From NCBI RefSeq assembly GCF_030758315.1, contig NZ_CP132336.1, positions 124,001-188,000 of the forward strand: a DNA stretch of 64,000 bases, given 5' to 3'. Shown piece by piece: positions 29,724 to 39,211 of this stretch (position 1 is the first letter of the stretch; each line of letters starts with the position of its first letter). The stretch is from Pararhizobium sp. IMCC3301. GTDB taxonomy: Bacteria > Pseudomonadota > Alphaproteobacteria > Rhizobiales > GCA-2746425. Both the position numbers and the translations under genes were made by a program. Under the pieces are notes generated by a model, which saw only the letters and a list, made by a program, of their open reading frames with translations, did no database searches and was not told where the DNA came from.

Positions 29724-30911
29724 ATGACGTTGCAGCGCACCGTCAGGACCATCACGTTGCTTGGCGCCACCGGGTCTGTCGGTGCCAGTGTGCTGAGCGT
29801 CACCGGCAGTCATCCCGAGCGCTTTCAGCTTCATGCCGTTGTTGCCAACCGTTCGGCGACAAAACTTGCACAAATCGCAATTGCCGCACGTGCCAGGATT
29901 GCGGTTCTGGCACAGTCGGAAGAACTGCCCCTTTTGCAGGATGCCCTGGCAGGAACCGGCATAGCGTGCGACGCCGGGCCGCAGGCCGTTGAAGATGTGG
30001 CAGCGCATCCGGTAGATCTCGTTGTCGCCGCGATTGTCGGAGCCGCAGGCATCCGGCCCACTTGGGCAGCTCTGCAGGCCGGCAATCAGATCGCACTTGC
30101 CAACAAGGAATGTCTGGTGTCTGCGGGCAATTTGTTCATGGAAGAGGCGCGCCGTCAGAAAAAGCCGATCCTGCCGATGGATTCAGAACACAATGCCATC
30201 TGGCAGGTGCTGGACGCCTCGAACCGCAGCGCCGTGGAAGCCATCACGATTACAGCGTCAGGCGGACCGTTCCGCACATGGTCGAAAGAAGCGATAGCTT
30301 CGGCGACCCCGGAACAGGCGCTGAATCATCCGGTCTGGGAGATGGGCGCGAAAATCACAATCGATTCCGCGTCACTTATGAATAAGGGACTGGAACTCAT
30401 TGAAGCAAAATATTTATTCGGCTTTGGTACGCAACAGCTGCGTGTCTTGGTCCACCCTCAGTCCATCGTCCACGGACTGGTCCATTATGAGGATGGATCG
30501 GTGCTGGCCCAACTCGGCTGTGCGGATATGCGCGTACCGGTGGGATATTGCCTGAACTGGCCGGAACGTGGACCCTCTCCGGCACAAAAACTCGATCTCT
30601 CGTCAATTGCCGCGCTGACATTCGAGGCCCCGGACCCGGTGCGGTTCCCGTGCCTCCAACTGGCTTATGATGCGATGGCGGCCGGCGTGTGGGCGACCTG
30701 CGCCCTCAACGCGGCAAACGAAGTGGCAGTGGCCGCGTTTCTTGACAGAAAAATCCCATTTGGCGGCATCGCGCATATTGTTGACAAGGTTTTGCAGGAC
30801 ACAGGTCGGCAGGCGGGTTTGACCGAGTTTTCAAACATCGATCAGGCAATTGAGAGCGATCTTGTTGCGCGCCAACGCGCCAACACATACCTTGAGCAGA
30901 TGGTGTCGTAG
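29724..30911 (+). CDS. dxr: 1-deoxy-D-xylulose 5-phosphate reductoisomerase
   Basis: Dxr converts DXP to MEP, the committed step of the non-mevalonate isoprenoid pathway. NADPH is bound by ITLLGATGSVGASVLSV at residues 10-26; the metal and substrate sites include ILPMDSEHNAIWQ and ASGGPFR, then LMNKGLELIEAKYLF. The 395-residue length is standard. It feeds substrate to the pathway whose product UppS extends. Confidence 0.96.
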   Translation: MTLQRTVRTITLLGATGSVGASVLSVTGSHPERFQLHAVVANRSATKLAQIAIAARARIAVLAQSEELPLLQDALAGTGIACDAGPQAVEDVAAHPVDLVVAAIVGAAGIRPTWAALQAGNQIALANKECLVSAGNLFMEEARRQKKPILPMDSEHNAIWQVLDASNRSAVEAITITASGGPFRTWSKEAIASATPEQALNHPVWEMGAKITIDSASLMNKGLELIEAKYLFGFGTQQLRVLVHPQSIVHGLVHYEDGSVLAQLGCADMRVPVGYCLNWPERGPSPAQKLDLSSIAALTFEAPDPVRFPCLQLAYDAMAAGVWATCALNAANEVAVAAFLDRKIPFGGIAHIVDKVLQDTGRQAGLTEFSNIDQAIESDLVARQRANTYLEQMVS

Positions 30912-30951
30912 GATTCGCAGCGCCACACTGAATTTTTTGGAAAAGTGACAA

Positions 30952-32097
30952 ATGGATTTTTTGACCAGTCTTCCTGGCCTTGGTTCCGGGTTCCTCGGAT
31001 ATGCCTTGCCAGCGTTGTTTGTGTTTACGGTGGTCGTGTTCTTTCATGAACTTGGCCACTACTGGGTTGGACGCCTTTGCAATGTTGGAATTGATGCTTT
31101 TTCGATTGGGTTTGGCGGCGAAATGGTCGGATATACCGACAAGCATGGCACACGCTGGAAACTGTGCTGGATACCACTTGGCGGTTATGTCAAATTCCGT
31201 GGCGACGAAAACGCCGCCAGTGTTCCCGATAATACAGCGCTTGACGCCATGGCTGACGAGGAACGCCGTCTGACATTGGCGGGCAAACCCGTCGCACAGC
31301 GTGCAGCAGTCGTCGCGGCAGGCCCGCTGGCGAGTTTTCTGCTGTCGGTGGTCATTTTCGCGGGGATGTTCGTCTTTCTCGGCAAGCCCATTATTCCGCC
31401 GGTTGTCAGTGAAGTCGTTGAGGGCAGCGCTGCAGCAGACGCCGGCCTTCAGGTCGAGGACCGGATTCTCGCTGTCGATGGTGTCGCCGTTGAATCGTTC
31501 ACCGATCTGCAGCGTATCGTAACTGCCAATGCCGATCAGGAGCTTACGTTTCTGTTGGCGCGGAACGGGGAAGACGTCACGGTTGTGGCAATACCGCGCC
31601 GGCAGGAATTGACCGATCGATTCGGCAATACCCAGCGCGTAGGTGTGCTGGGTATTCGCCAGAGTGCGCAACGTGAAGATATTGTAGTCAAGCAGTTCAA
31701 TCCCGTTACGGGCCTCATCGAAGGTGTCAAGGAGACGAGCTTTATCGTCACCCGGACGCTGGGTTATTTGTGGGGCATTGTGACAGGGCGCGAATCTGCC
31801 GACCAACTTGGCGGTCCGATCCGCGTGGTCAACATCTCCAGTCAGGTTGCGGCGATCAGCTTCTTCGCGCTGCTTAATCTGACAGCTGTCCTGTCTGCCA
31901 GTATTGGCCTGATCAACCTGTTCCCGATTCCGATGCTTGATGGTGGACATCTGGCATTTTACGCGATCGAGGCCATTCGTGGAAAACCGTTGAGCAACAG
32001 GGCACAGGAATATGGCTTCAGGGCTGGTCTCGCTCTGATTTTGTTATTGTTCCTGTTTGTGAACTGGAACGACATCAACTTTCTCATGGGTTCTTAA
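30952..32097 (+). CDS. rseP: RIP metalloprotease RseP family
   Basis: This inner-membrane site-2 protease cleaves anti-sigma factors and remnant signal peptides. The zinc motif HELGH is at residues 32-36 and the third ligand in LDG at 329-331 (NLFPIPMLDGGH). A single clear PDZ domain lies around residues 125-205 (VVSEVVEGSAAADAGLQ), one fewer than E. coli RseP. The 381-residue size is usual for alphaproteobacteria. It sits upstream of bamA in the standard envelope cluster. Confidence 0.95.
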   Translation: MDFLTSLPGLGSGFLGYALPALFVFTVVVFFHELGHYWVGRLCNVGIDAFSIGFGGEMVGYTDKHGTRWKLCWIPLGGYVKFRGDENAASVPDNTALDAMADEERRLTLAGKPVAQRAAVVAAGPLASFLLSVVIFAGMFVFLGKPIIPPVVSEVVEGSAAADAGLQVEDRILAVDGVAVESFTDLQRIVTANADQELTFLLARNGEDVTVVAIPRRQELTDRFGNTQRVGVLGIRQSAQREDIVVKQFNPVTGLIEGVKETSFIVTRTLGYLWGIVTGRESADQLGGPIRVVNISSQVAAISFFALLNLTAVLSASIGLINLFPIPMLDGGHLAFYAIEAIRGKPLSNRAQEYGFRAGLALILLLFLFVNWNDINFLMGS

Positions 32098-32187
32098 CCA
32101 AGATTTCAATTCGGCACGATGCCGTGTTGAATCCGTGACCTGTTTGCAACGCCGTTCACAAATTAGCATAGCAATTCGCTCTATGGC

Positions 32188-32215
32188 TTGAACACGGGCT
32201 AAAACCCTGTAAAAC
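32188..32215 (+). promoter_or_regulatory. Possible promoter for bamA
   Basis: In the 212 bases between rseP and bamA, TTGAAC (32188-32193) and TAAAAC (32210-32215) are separated by 16 bases and match the sigma-70 boxes at four of six positions each. This would start an mRNA about 90 bases before bamA. No other structure was noted in this gap. The call is weak. Confidence 0.25.
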
Positions 32216-32309
32216 AAGTCATCAGTGTTAAATTGAGTCCGGCTGATGGGTTCCTGTGTGTTCAGGGAAGCAACATCCGGCAAACCAGGCAAGTGGCCGT
32301 AGGTAGTTT

Positions 32310-34628
32310 ATGTTTTCAGGTCTTCGCAAAGTCGCTGTTCTCGCGGCCCTCTCGTTGGTTCTCACCGTTGTTTCCAGCCTGCCCGAACTGGGTTCAGGCA
32401 GTGGCGCAGCCTACGCGCAAACTGCGGGCAGGGTTGTGGTTGAAGGGAATCAGCGCGTTGATGATGACACGATCCGCGCCTATCTGTCGGTTCAGTCGGG
32501 GCAGAGATATTCTGCGGTGGATATCGACGAATCGCTCAAGGCTCTGTTTGCGACGGGCCTGTTTGCAGATGTTCAGATTGAGCGTCGCGGCAATACGCTG
32601 GTTGTGATTGTCGAGGAAAACCCGATTCTCAACCGCGTGGTTTTTGAAGGTAATGACCGGCTCAAGGATGACGCGCTGGCAGCAATCGTGCAGAGCAAGC
32701 CGCGCGGCGTTTTCACCCGCGCAAAGGTTCAGACCGATACACAGCGTGTTCTGGAAATGTACCGCCGCTCCGGCCGCTTTGATGCAAGCGTCACGCCGAA
32801 GGTGATCGATCTGGCGCAGAACCGGGTCGATCTTGTGTTCGAGATTAATGAATCGGCCAAGACCTCGATTTCCCGTGTCAGTTTCATCGGTAACCGTGCC
32901 TTCAGTGACGGCAAGCTGCGCGAAGTTGTAGATACCAGCCAGAAAAACTTTTTGAGTTTCCTGAGTGGTAACGACATCTATGATCCGGACAAGCTGAATG
33001 CCGATCAGGAGCGTCTTCGCAATTACTATTACCGTAAGGGTTATGCCGATTTCCGCATCATTTCAGCGGTTGCTGACCTTGATCGGGAGCGCAATCGTTT
33101 CTTTGTGACCTTCACCGTTGATGAGGGCGAGCGCTACAAATTCGGTGAAATCGAAATCGATTCTGCTGTTGTTGGCCTCGAAGGCGACGCATTGCGCAAG
33201 GTGCTGCTCACCAAGACCGGCAAGACCTATAATGCCGAGCTGATTGAAAAGAGCCTCGAAGAAATTACTCTGGAAACCGCCCGCATGGGCTTTCCATTTA
33301 TCCAGGTCCGTCCTCGCGGGGATCGTGATTACGAGCAGCAGATCATTCATCTGACCTATGTCATTGATGAGGGACCCCGGGTCTATGTTGAGCGGATCAA
33401 TATTCGCGGAAATACCCGGACCCGGGATTATGTTATCCGTCGCGAGTTTGAGCTGGCTGAAGGCGATGCCTATAATAGCGTTCTTGTTGACCGCGCAGAG
33501 CGCCGTCTGAAGCGCCTCGGATTTTTCAAGACGGTGCGGATTTCCCGGGAGCCCGGCTCATCACCTGATCGCGTTATTCTGAATGTGTTGGTAGAAGATC
33601 AGCCGACCGGCGAGCTGTCATTCGGCGCCGGGATTTCAACAGGTGACGGTCTGGTGGGCGACGTTTCATTGACCGAAAAGAACTTCATGGGTCGCGGATA
33701 CTTCGTCAAAGCATCCATCAGCGCTGGATCTGACAAGCAGAATTACGATTTTGCCTTCACCGATCCCTATTTCCTGGGACGGCGGATGTCGGCCGGTTTT
33801 GATGTCTACAGCCGTTATAAGGAATATGACGACTACGACACGGAAAGAATCGGTGGCGGACTTCGCTTCGGTCTGCCGATCCGCGAAAATGTCGGTCTGG
33901 TGCTTCGTTACGGTATTGAAGAATCGACATCGACACTGACCGGCAATGCCGCAAATGTCACACCAGGCACCTTGGCAGATATTGCAGCTGGATCACTGCT
34001 GACATCATCGGTGGGCTACACTTTGACCTATAACACGGTGGACAGTCAGATCCTGCCGCGGGATGGCGAGTTTGCGCGCATCAGTCAGGATTTTGCCGGT
34101 GTCGGCGGCGACGTGAACTATATCCGTACCATCGGCGATGCGCGGATTTACCGTCAGCTTAATGCAGACTGGGATCTGGTCGGTTCCGTCAGTGTCAAAG
34201 CCGGTAATATCGAAGGCCTTGGCGAGGGTGTGCGCTCTTCCGATGCGTTCTTCAAAGGTGGCGAAAGCATTCGCGGCTTCAAATCTTACGGACCGCGCGA
34301 TCTTGGCTCCGGGGGAGCGATAGGCGGCAATAATTTCTGGACTGCTTCAGCGGAAGTGAACTTCCCGTTCTGGGGATTGCCTGAATCCTTCGGACTGCGT
34401 GGTGCTGTGTTTGCCGATGCGGGCTCGCTGTTTGGCGCTGAAGATCGTAAGGCTGGCATTATCGCTGCAAATTTCCAGGATGAAGCATCAATCAGGTCTT
34501 CGGTTGGCGCAAGTGTGCTGTGGCAAAGCCCATTCGGACCGCTGCGGGCTGACATCGCCCAGGTTATGACCGGCGAAAATTATGATGAAGAACAATTCTT
34601 CCGCTTTGGCGGTGGAGCCAAGTTCTAA
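32310..34628 (+). CDS. bamA: Outer membrane protein assembly factor BamA
   Basis: BamA inserts beta-barrel proteins into the outer membrane. The 772-residue precursor has a signal peptide (about residues 1-36, ending AYAQT), five POTRA repeats to about residue 420, and a 16-strand barrel. The lid-loop motif GESIRGF lies near residue 650 and the protein ends in a barrel signature with terminal phenylalanine (FGGGAKF). A terminator follows 18 bases after the stop. Confidence 0.96.
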   Translation: MFSGLRKVAVLAALSLVLTVVSSLPELGSGSGAAYAQTAGRVVVEGNQRVDDDTIRAYLSVQSGQRYSAVDIDESLKALFATGLFADVQIERRGNTLVVIVEENPILNRVVFEGNDRLKDDALAAIVQSKPRGVFTRAKVQTDTQRVLEMYRRSGRFDASVTPKVIDLAQNRVDLVFEINESAKTSISRVSFIGNRAFSDGKLREVVDTSQKNFLSFLSGNDIYDPDKLNADQERLRNYYYRKGYADFRIISAVADLDRERNRFFVTFTVDEGERYKFGEIEIDSAVVGLEGDALRKVLLTKTGKTYNAELIEKSLEEITLETARMGFPFIQVRPRGDRDYEQQIIHLTYVIDEGPRVYVERINIRGNTRTRDYVIRREFELAEGDAYNSVLVDRAERRLKRLGFFKTVRISREPGSSPDRVILNVLVEDQPTGELSFGAGISTGDGLVGDVSLTEKNFMGRGYFVKASISAGSDKQNYDFAFTDPYFLGRRMSAGFDVYSRYKEYDDYDTERIGGGLRFGLPIRENVGLVLRYGIEESTSTLTGNAANVTPGTLADIAAGSLLTSSVGYTLTYNTVDSQILPRDGEFARISQDFAGVGGDVNYIRTIGDARIYRQLNADWDLVGSVSVKAGNIEGLGEGVRSSDAFFKGGESIRGFKSYGPRDLGSGGAIGGNNFWTASAEVNFPFWGLPESFGLRGAVFADAGSLFGAEDRKAGIIAANFQDEASIRSSVGASVLWQSPFGPLRADIAQVMTGENYDEEQFFRFGGGAKF

Positions 34629-34646
34629 TCAATCTCTGTTCAATTG

Positions 34647-34680
34647 GGCCGCCCTGTCGAAAGGCAGCGGCGGCCTTTTT
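34647..34680 (+). terminator. Intrinsic terminator after bamA
   Basis: GGCCGCC-CTG (34647-34656) pairs with CAG-C-GGCGGCC (34665-34675) with one bulged C, followed by TTTTT. It lies between bamA and lpxD, so lpxD is reached by read-through or by its own promoter. Its T-run is part of the 19-base duplication described separately. Confidence 0.75.
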
Positions 34681-34710
34681 CTTAGAGGGATGCCTTTTTC
34701 CTAGAGGGAT
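34673..34710 (+). repeat. 19-base tandem duplication ahead of lpxD
   Basis: GCCTTTTTCTTAGAGGGAT (34673-34691) is followed directly by the same 19 bases with one change, T to C at the tenth position (34692-34710). Each copy contains a T-run and a ribosome-binding-like AGAGGGA; the second AGAGGG lies about 10 bases ahead of the TTG start of lpxD. The duplication therefore doubles both the terminator tail and the ribosome site. Confidence 0.85.
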
Positions 34711-34718
34711 ATTGACGC

Positions 34719-35837
34719 TTGTCAGACATCAGTTTTTTCGCAACTCCTGTTCCCGTATCTTTGCAGGAAATCGCAGATCTGTTGGGAGAGCCTGTTCCCC
34801 AGGACCATGATGACAGCCTTGTCATCAGCAATGTGCGTGCGCTGGATGAAGCCGGCAGCGGCGATGCCACATTTCTTGACAATCCCAAATATGTCGGGTT
34901 GCTGGCAGAAAGCCAGGCCTCACTGATTTTCTGCAAGAAACGTTATGCCGATAAGATTCCTTCCGGCAGCATCGGATGGATTACAACCGCGCCTTATCAT
35001 GCCTATGCGCGACTGGCAGCACGGCTCTATCCCGGTGCGGTAAATGCTAACCCGCTGGTTGCCACCGGGCCTGATGATACAAAAATCATTCGCGGACGCG
35101 TCCACAACTCAGCGCGCATGGAAGACAATGTCGTCATCGAGCCGAATGCCACCGTCGGCGAGGATGCAGAAATCGGTTCGGGCACTGTGGTTGCTGCGGG
35201 CGCCGTGATCGGCCGGGGCGTCAGGATCGGCAGAGATTGTTTCATCGGCGCCAACGCTGTCGTGCAGCATGGATTGCTCGGAAACCGCGTCATTCTGCAC
35301 TCTGGTGTGTGTATCGGCCAGGATGGCTTCGGCTATGCCATGGGTGCCACAGGGCATCTGAAAGTACCGCAGATCGGCCGGGTCATCATTCAGGATGATG
35401 TTGAAATCGGCGCAAACAGCTGCGTTGACCGGGGCACCAACCGCGATACCATTGTGGGTGAGGGTACCAAGATCGATAATCAGGTCCAGATCGGCCACAA
35501 TGTGACCATCGGACGGCATTGCGTCATAGTCGGCCAGGTTGCCATTGCCGGCAGTGCCACGCTGGGAGATTTTGTTGTCATTGGCGGCCAGACAGGTGTG
35601 ATCGGCCATGTCACCATCGGCGATGGTGCGCAGATCGCCGGAGTCAGCGCCGTTCACGGTGATGTGCCGTCAGGCGCGCGCTGGGGCGGCGCGCCCGCCA
35701 AGCCGGTGCGCGAGTGGTTCAAGGAAGTCACATTGCTGGCCCAATTGGCAAGAAAGGATATTGTTGCCGTGAGGAAAACTGCTGCCGACACCGATGACAG
35801 TGCCAAACACATGACCGACAAAGACGGGGGGAACTGA
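34719..35837 (+). CDS. lpxD: UDP-3-O-acylglucosamine N-acyltransferase
   Basis: LpxD adds the N-linked hydroxyacyl chain in lipid A synthesis. The 372-residue protein begins at a TTG ([14 protein letters not shown]), with AGAGGG upstream and no better ATG nearby. A uridine-binding N-terminal domain is followed by a left-handed helix of hexapeptide repeats (for example [20 protein letters not shown]) with the catalytic histidine in [16 protein letters not shown]. Somewhat longer than E. coli LpxD at both ends, as usual in the group. Confidence 0.95.
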   Translation: MSDISFFATPVPVSLQEIADLLGEPVPQDHDDSLVISNVRALDEAGSGDATFLDNPKYVGLLAESQASLIFCKKRYADKIPSGSIGWITTAPYHAYARLAARLYPGAVNANPLVATGPDDTKIIRGRVHNSARMEDNVVIEPNATVGEDAEIGSGTVVAAGAVIGRGVRIGRDCFIGANAVVQHGLLGNRVILHSGVCIGQDGFGYAMGATGHLKVPQIGRVIIQDDVEIGANSCVDRGTNRDTIVGEGTKIDNQVQIGHNVTIGRHCVIVGQVAIAGSATLGDFVVIGGQTGVIGHVTIGDGAQIAGVSAVHGDVPSGARWGGAPAKPVREWFKEVTLLAQLARKDIVAVRKTAADTDDSAKHMTDKDGGN

Positions 35838-35842
35838 TACTC

Positions 35843-36307
35843 ATGAGCGAAACCACCACCACGGATCTTGGGTCAGCCGATATTCTGGACCTGCTGAAAG
35901 CCCTGCCGCATCGCTATCCTTTTCTGCTTGTCGACCGTTTGAAGGATATCGACGGAGACAGATCCTGCATCGGCATCAAGAACGTCAGTGCGAACGAACC
36001 TCAATTCATGGGGCATTTTCCCGGTCAACCGGTCATGCCGGGCGTTCTGATGCTTGAAGGCATGGCGCAGACTGCAGGCGCATTGTGTATCCGAGCTCAA
36101 TCTCCGGATTCGCCGCCCAGCCTTGTCTATCTGATGAGCATAGACAGAGCGAAGTTCCGCAAGCCGGTGGTGCCCGGGGATCAGATCGAATATCACGTTA
36201 AAAAGATTCAGAGCCGGGGCAGCGTCTGGAAATTTTCCTGTGTTGCAAAAGTCGACGGGAAAAAAGTCTGTGAAGCCGACGTTTCAGCAATGCTCATTGA
36301 TAAATAG
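35843..36307 (+). CDS. fabZ: 3-hydroxyacyl-ACP dehydratase FabZ
   Basis: FabZ dehydrates 3-hydroxyacyl-ACP in fatty acid elongation and balances substrate use with LpxA. The hot-dog fold is shown by [12 protein letters not shown], with the catalytic histidine, and [20 protein letters not shown], with the catalytic glutamate. The 154-residue length is normal. It lies 5 bases behind lpxD and 8 ahead of lpxA. Confidence 0.96.
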   Translation: MSETTTTDLGSADILDLLKALPHRYPFLLVDRLKDIDGDRSCIGIKNVSANEPQFMGHFPGQPVMPGVLMLEGMAQTAGALCIRAQSPDSPPSLVYLMSIDRAKFRKPVVPGDQIEYHVKKIQSRGSVWKFSCVAKVDGKKVCEADVSAMLIDK

Positions 36308-36315
36308 GACCAATT

Positions 36316-37098
36316 GTGACAATTCATCCGACTGCTATCGTTCATCCTGACTGCAAAATGGGCCAGGACGTGACCATTGGCGCCTATAGCGTGATCGGTG
36401 AACATGTCGTTTTGGGGGATGGCGTGAACATTCACCCCCATGTGATGGTTGAGGGACGGACGAATATCGGCGAGAAAACTGAGATTTTTCAGTTTTCCAG
36501 CATAGGGTCGCAACCGCAGGACCTGAAATATAATGGCGAGCCGAGCCGTCTGGAAATCGGCACAAATTGCAGAATCCGCGAACACGTCACGATTAATACC
36601 GGCACTGAAGGCGGCGGCATGCTGACCCGCGTCGGCAATCACTGCCTGATTATGACAGGGTCTCACATCGCCCATGACTGTCAGGTCGGCAACCACGTTA
36701 TATTCGTCAACAATGCCACGCTTGCAGGCCATGCGACGGTTGGCGACCACGCCATTCTGGGTGGCATTTCCGCTGTTCACCAATTCGTCCGGATCGGCGA
36801 ACATGCCTTTGTCGGCGGTATGTCAGGTGTCGAGCATGATGTCATCCCTTACGGATCCGTGATCGGCAACCGGGCGCGGTTGGGCGGTTTGAACCTAGTT
36901 GGACTGCGGCGCAGGGATATTGACAAGGCGGACATACATTCTCTTCGCAATGCCTATGCACAATTGTTCATCGAAGAGGGTTCGTTCCAGGAAAGAGTTG
37001 ACCAGGTATCGGAATCCTATCCCGACAGTCCTCTTGTGAAGAACATGATTGATTTCATTCGTGCCGGTAACGGCCGGCGCATTTGTATGCCTCGCTAG
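36316..37098 (+). CDS. lpxA: Acyl-ACP--UDP-N-acetylglucosamine O-acyltransferase
   Basis: LpxA starts lipid A synthesis. The frame begins at a GTG (MTIHPTAIVHPDCKMG), and the 260 residues form hexapeptide repeats (VTIGAYSVIGEHVVLGDG) ending in a helical C-terminal part. The catalytic histidine lies in TGSHIAHDCQVGNH. It sits in the conserved lpxD-fabZ-lpxA-lpxI-lpxB order. Confidence 0.96.
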   Translation: MTIHPTAIVHPDCKMGQDVTIGAYSVIGEHVVLGDGVNIHPHVMVEGRTNIGEKTEIFQFSSIGSQPQDLKYNGEPSRLEIGTNCRIREHVTINTGTEGGGMLTRVGNHCLIMTGSHIAHDCQVGNHVIFVNNATLAGHATVGDHAILGGISAVHQFVRIGEHAFVGGMSGVEHDVIPYGSVIGNRARLGGLNLVGLRRRDIDKADIHSLRNAYAQLFIEEGSFQERVDQVSESYPDSPLVKNMIDFIRAGNGRRICMPR

Positions 37099-37135
37099 AC
37101 GCAAGCGCTCAATGTAAGTATGGACGATACAGGCT

Positions 37136-37996
37136 ATGAGAATTGCATTGATCTGTGGCGGCGGCATCCTGCCGAAAAATGTCGCGCAGGCACTTTTGAA
37201 GAAGCAATCCGAGTTTGCCGTCATTCGCCTCGCCGGTGAGGCTGATACCGATCTTGAACTGCCTCAATCGATCCCGCTCACGACAGTGGGTTGGGGGCAG
37301 ATCGGTCGGTTTTTCCGCTTTTTGGAGGACCAGAAATGCAGCCATGTTCTGGCCGTGGGGGGTGTCACCCGACGCCCTGACTTTTCCTCATTAAAGCTGG
37401 ATTTTGGTGGCATCAAAGTGCTCCCAGAAGCAATCGCGACAGTCATTGGCGGCGATGACAAAGTGTTGAGCAATGTCGCCGCTGTGTTTGAAAAACGCGG
37501 CTATCAGGTCATTGGCGTACTTGAGGCCGCACCGGAAATGTCCTGTCCGCAGGGTTTGGTAACGCGCAATGCGCCGGCGGACAATGCAGCTGCCGATATC
37601 GAGCTTGCAACGCGGGCCGCCCATGCGGCCGGATCACTGGATATGGGGCAGGGCGCTGTCGCCGCCGATAACAGGGTGATTGCCATGGAAGGCCCGGAAG
37701 GCACAAGGGAGATGCTGCGCCGCGTCGCCACAATTCGCCAGCAGAAGCGGGCGCGCTGGAAATCTGGTCAGGGCGTGCTGGTCAAACGGACCAAACCCGG
37801 CCAGGATCTGCGCTTTGATGTTCCGGTTATCGGGCCTGATACGGTTCGTCAGATCAAGGATGCCGGGTTGGCAGGCATTGTCGTTGAAGCAGGCCGGGTA
37901 CTGCTGCTGGAACGCGACGAATTGCTGCGCGTCGCCGAGCAGGAATCGGTGTTTATTCAGGGGATCGTCTTTCATCCTTCGGCGGGACAATCATGA
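37136..37996 (+). CDS. lpxI: UDP-2,3-diacylglucosamine diphosphatase LpxI
   Basis: LpxI (DUF1009) hydrolyses UDP-2,3-diacylglucosamine to lipid X and replaces LpxH in alphaproteobacteria. The 286-residue protein begins MRIALICGGGILPKNVAQAL and has the conserved stretches ALAVGGVTRRPDFS (here HVLAVGGVTRRPDF), GDDKVLSNVAAVFEKRGYQVIG and, in the C-terminal domain, VVEAGRVLLLERDELL. The stop overlaps the lpxB ATG by 4 bases. Confidence 0.95.
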   Translation: MRIALICGGGILPKNVAQALLKKQSEFAVIRLAGEADTDLELPQSIPLTTVGWGQIGRFFRFLEDQKCSHVLAVGGVTRRPDFSSLKLDFGGIKVLPEAIATVIGGDDKVLSNVAAVFEKRGYQVIGVLEAAPEMSCPQGLVTRNAPADNAAADIELATRAAHAAGSLDMGQGAVAADNRVIAMEGPEGTREMLRRVATIRQQKRARWKSGQGVLVKRTKPGQDLRFDVPVIGPDTVRQIKDAGLAGIVVEAGRVLLLERDELLRVAEQESVFIQGIVFHPSAGQS

Positions 37997-39141
37997 AACC
38001 CTTGCGGATCGCAATTATCGCAGGCGAGGAATCCGGCGATCAGCTGGGTGCGGAACTGATGACGAGCCTGCGCGCCCGCCACAAGGGTGAACTGGAATTC
38101 ACCGGCGTTGGCGGTACGCTGATGCATAATGCAGGGCTGGACAGTCTGTTTCCCCTGGCACAGATCGCGGTCATGGGCTTCAGCGCTGTTCTGGCGCGGC
38201 TGCCGGCAATCATCAGACTTGCCTACCGCCTGATCGACCACATTGTCGCATTCAAGCCCGATATTCTGGTAATTATCGACAGTCCTGATTTTACCCACCC
38301 GGTTGCCCGGCGGGTTCGCCGCAAAATTCCGGACCTGCCGGTCCTTGACTATGTCTCGCCAAGCGTATGGGCGTGGCGCTCCGGGCGGGCGCGCAAAATG
38401 ACCAATTATATTGATCATGTGCTGGGTATCCTGCCATTTGAGCCGGCGGCCTATGTCAGGCTCAATGGCCCCGCCTGCACCTATGTCGGACACCCTTTGG
38501 TCAACAAGATTTCTCTGGCAAAGCAAGCTGCTGTCACCGAACGCAAATCCGAGGCTCCGATGTTGCTGGTGATGCCCGGCAGCCGCAGCAGCGAAGTCGG
38601 ACGTTTGCTCGGCCCGTTCGGAGACGCGGTCGCACTTCTGGCTGAACAGAGCCCCGGTCTCAGGGTTGAAATTCCGGCCGTGCCGCATCTGAAACAGTAT
38701 ATCCAGCGTGAAATCGCGCATTGGCCAGTCCAGCCTGTACTGCTGAGCGGTGAGGAGGCGAAATTTGCAGCTTTCTCCCGGGCAGATGCCGCTCTCGTGG
38801 CGTCGGGCACCGCGACGCTGGAACTGGCGTTATGGGGCATACCCATGGTGGTCGGCTACAAGCTGGACCCGATTGCCAGGCGTTTCAAATGGCTCGGCAA
38901 CGTTTCATCAATTGTATTGCCAAACCTCATCCTTGAGCAAAATGTCATACCTGAATATATCGATGAAGCATGCACCGGAACGGTGTTGAGCAGTGCGATC
39001 CTGCCGCTTCTGCAGAAAAAAGCCGGATATGAGATGCAGACAAATGCATTTGAGAAGCTTCAGGAACTGTGTTCTGTTGCCCCGCACAGCCCGGCGGAGC
39101 TTGCGGCCGAGATGGTGTTGCAACACGCACCTGCATCTTGA
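37993..39141 (+). CDS. lpxB: Lipid-A-disaccharide synthase
   Basis: LpxB joins lipid X and UDP-2,3-diacylglucosamine. The 382-residue GT19 enzyme has the N-terminal IIAGEESGDQLGAELM, IDSPDFTHPVARRVR, YVSPSVWAWRSGRARKM, LLVMPGSRSSEV and ASGTATLELALWGIPMVVGYK. Translation is coupled to lpxI through the ATGA overlap. A bidirectional terminator separates it from the convergent gltA. Confidence 0.96.
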   Translation: MKPLRIAIIAGEESGDQLGAELMTSLRARHKGELEFTGVGGTLMHNAGLDSLFPLAQIAVMGFSAVLARLPAIIRLAYRLIDHIVAFKPDILVIIDSPDFTHPVARRVRRKIPDLPVLDYVSPSVWAWRSGRARKMTNYIDHVLGILPFEPAAYVRLNGPACTYVGHPLVNKISLAKQAAVTERKSEAPMLLVMPGSRSSEVGRLLGPFGDAVALLAEQSPGLRVEIPAVPHLKQYIQREIAHWPVQPVLLSGEEAKFAAFSRADAALVASGTATLELALWGIPMVVGYKLDPIARRFKWLGNVSSIVLPNLILEQNVIPEYIDEACTGTVLSSAILPLLQKKAGYEMQTNAFEKLQELCSVAPHSPAELAAEMVLQHAPAS

Positions 39142-39172
39142 TGACAAGCCAGCGCGGCCTGTGATTGCAAAA

Positions 39173-39189
39173 CCGCCCGAAACGGGCGG
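39173..39189. terminator. Bidirectional terminator between lpxB and gltA
   Basis: CCGCCCG (39173-39179) and CGGGCGG (39183-39189) form a perfect 7-pair stem with an AAA loop, preceded by AAAA and followed by CTTT. It lies 32 bases after lpxB and 23 bases after the gltA stop on the other strand, so it can end both convergent transcripts. Confidence 0.65.
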
Positions 39190-39211
39190 CTTTGTCAGAT
39201 CAGATTAGCGG

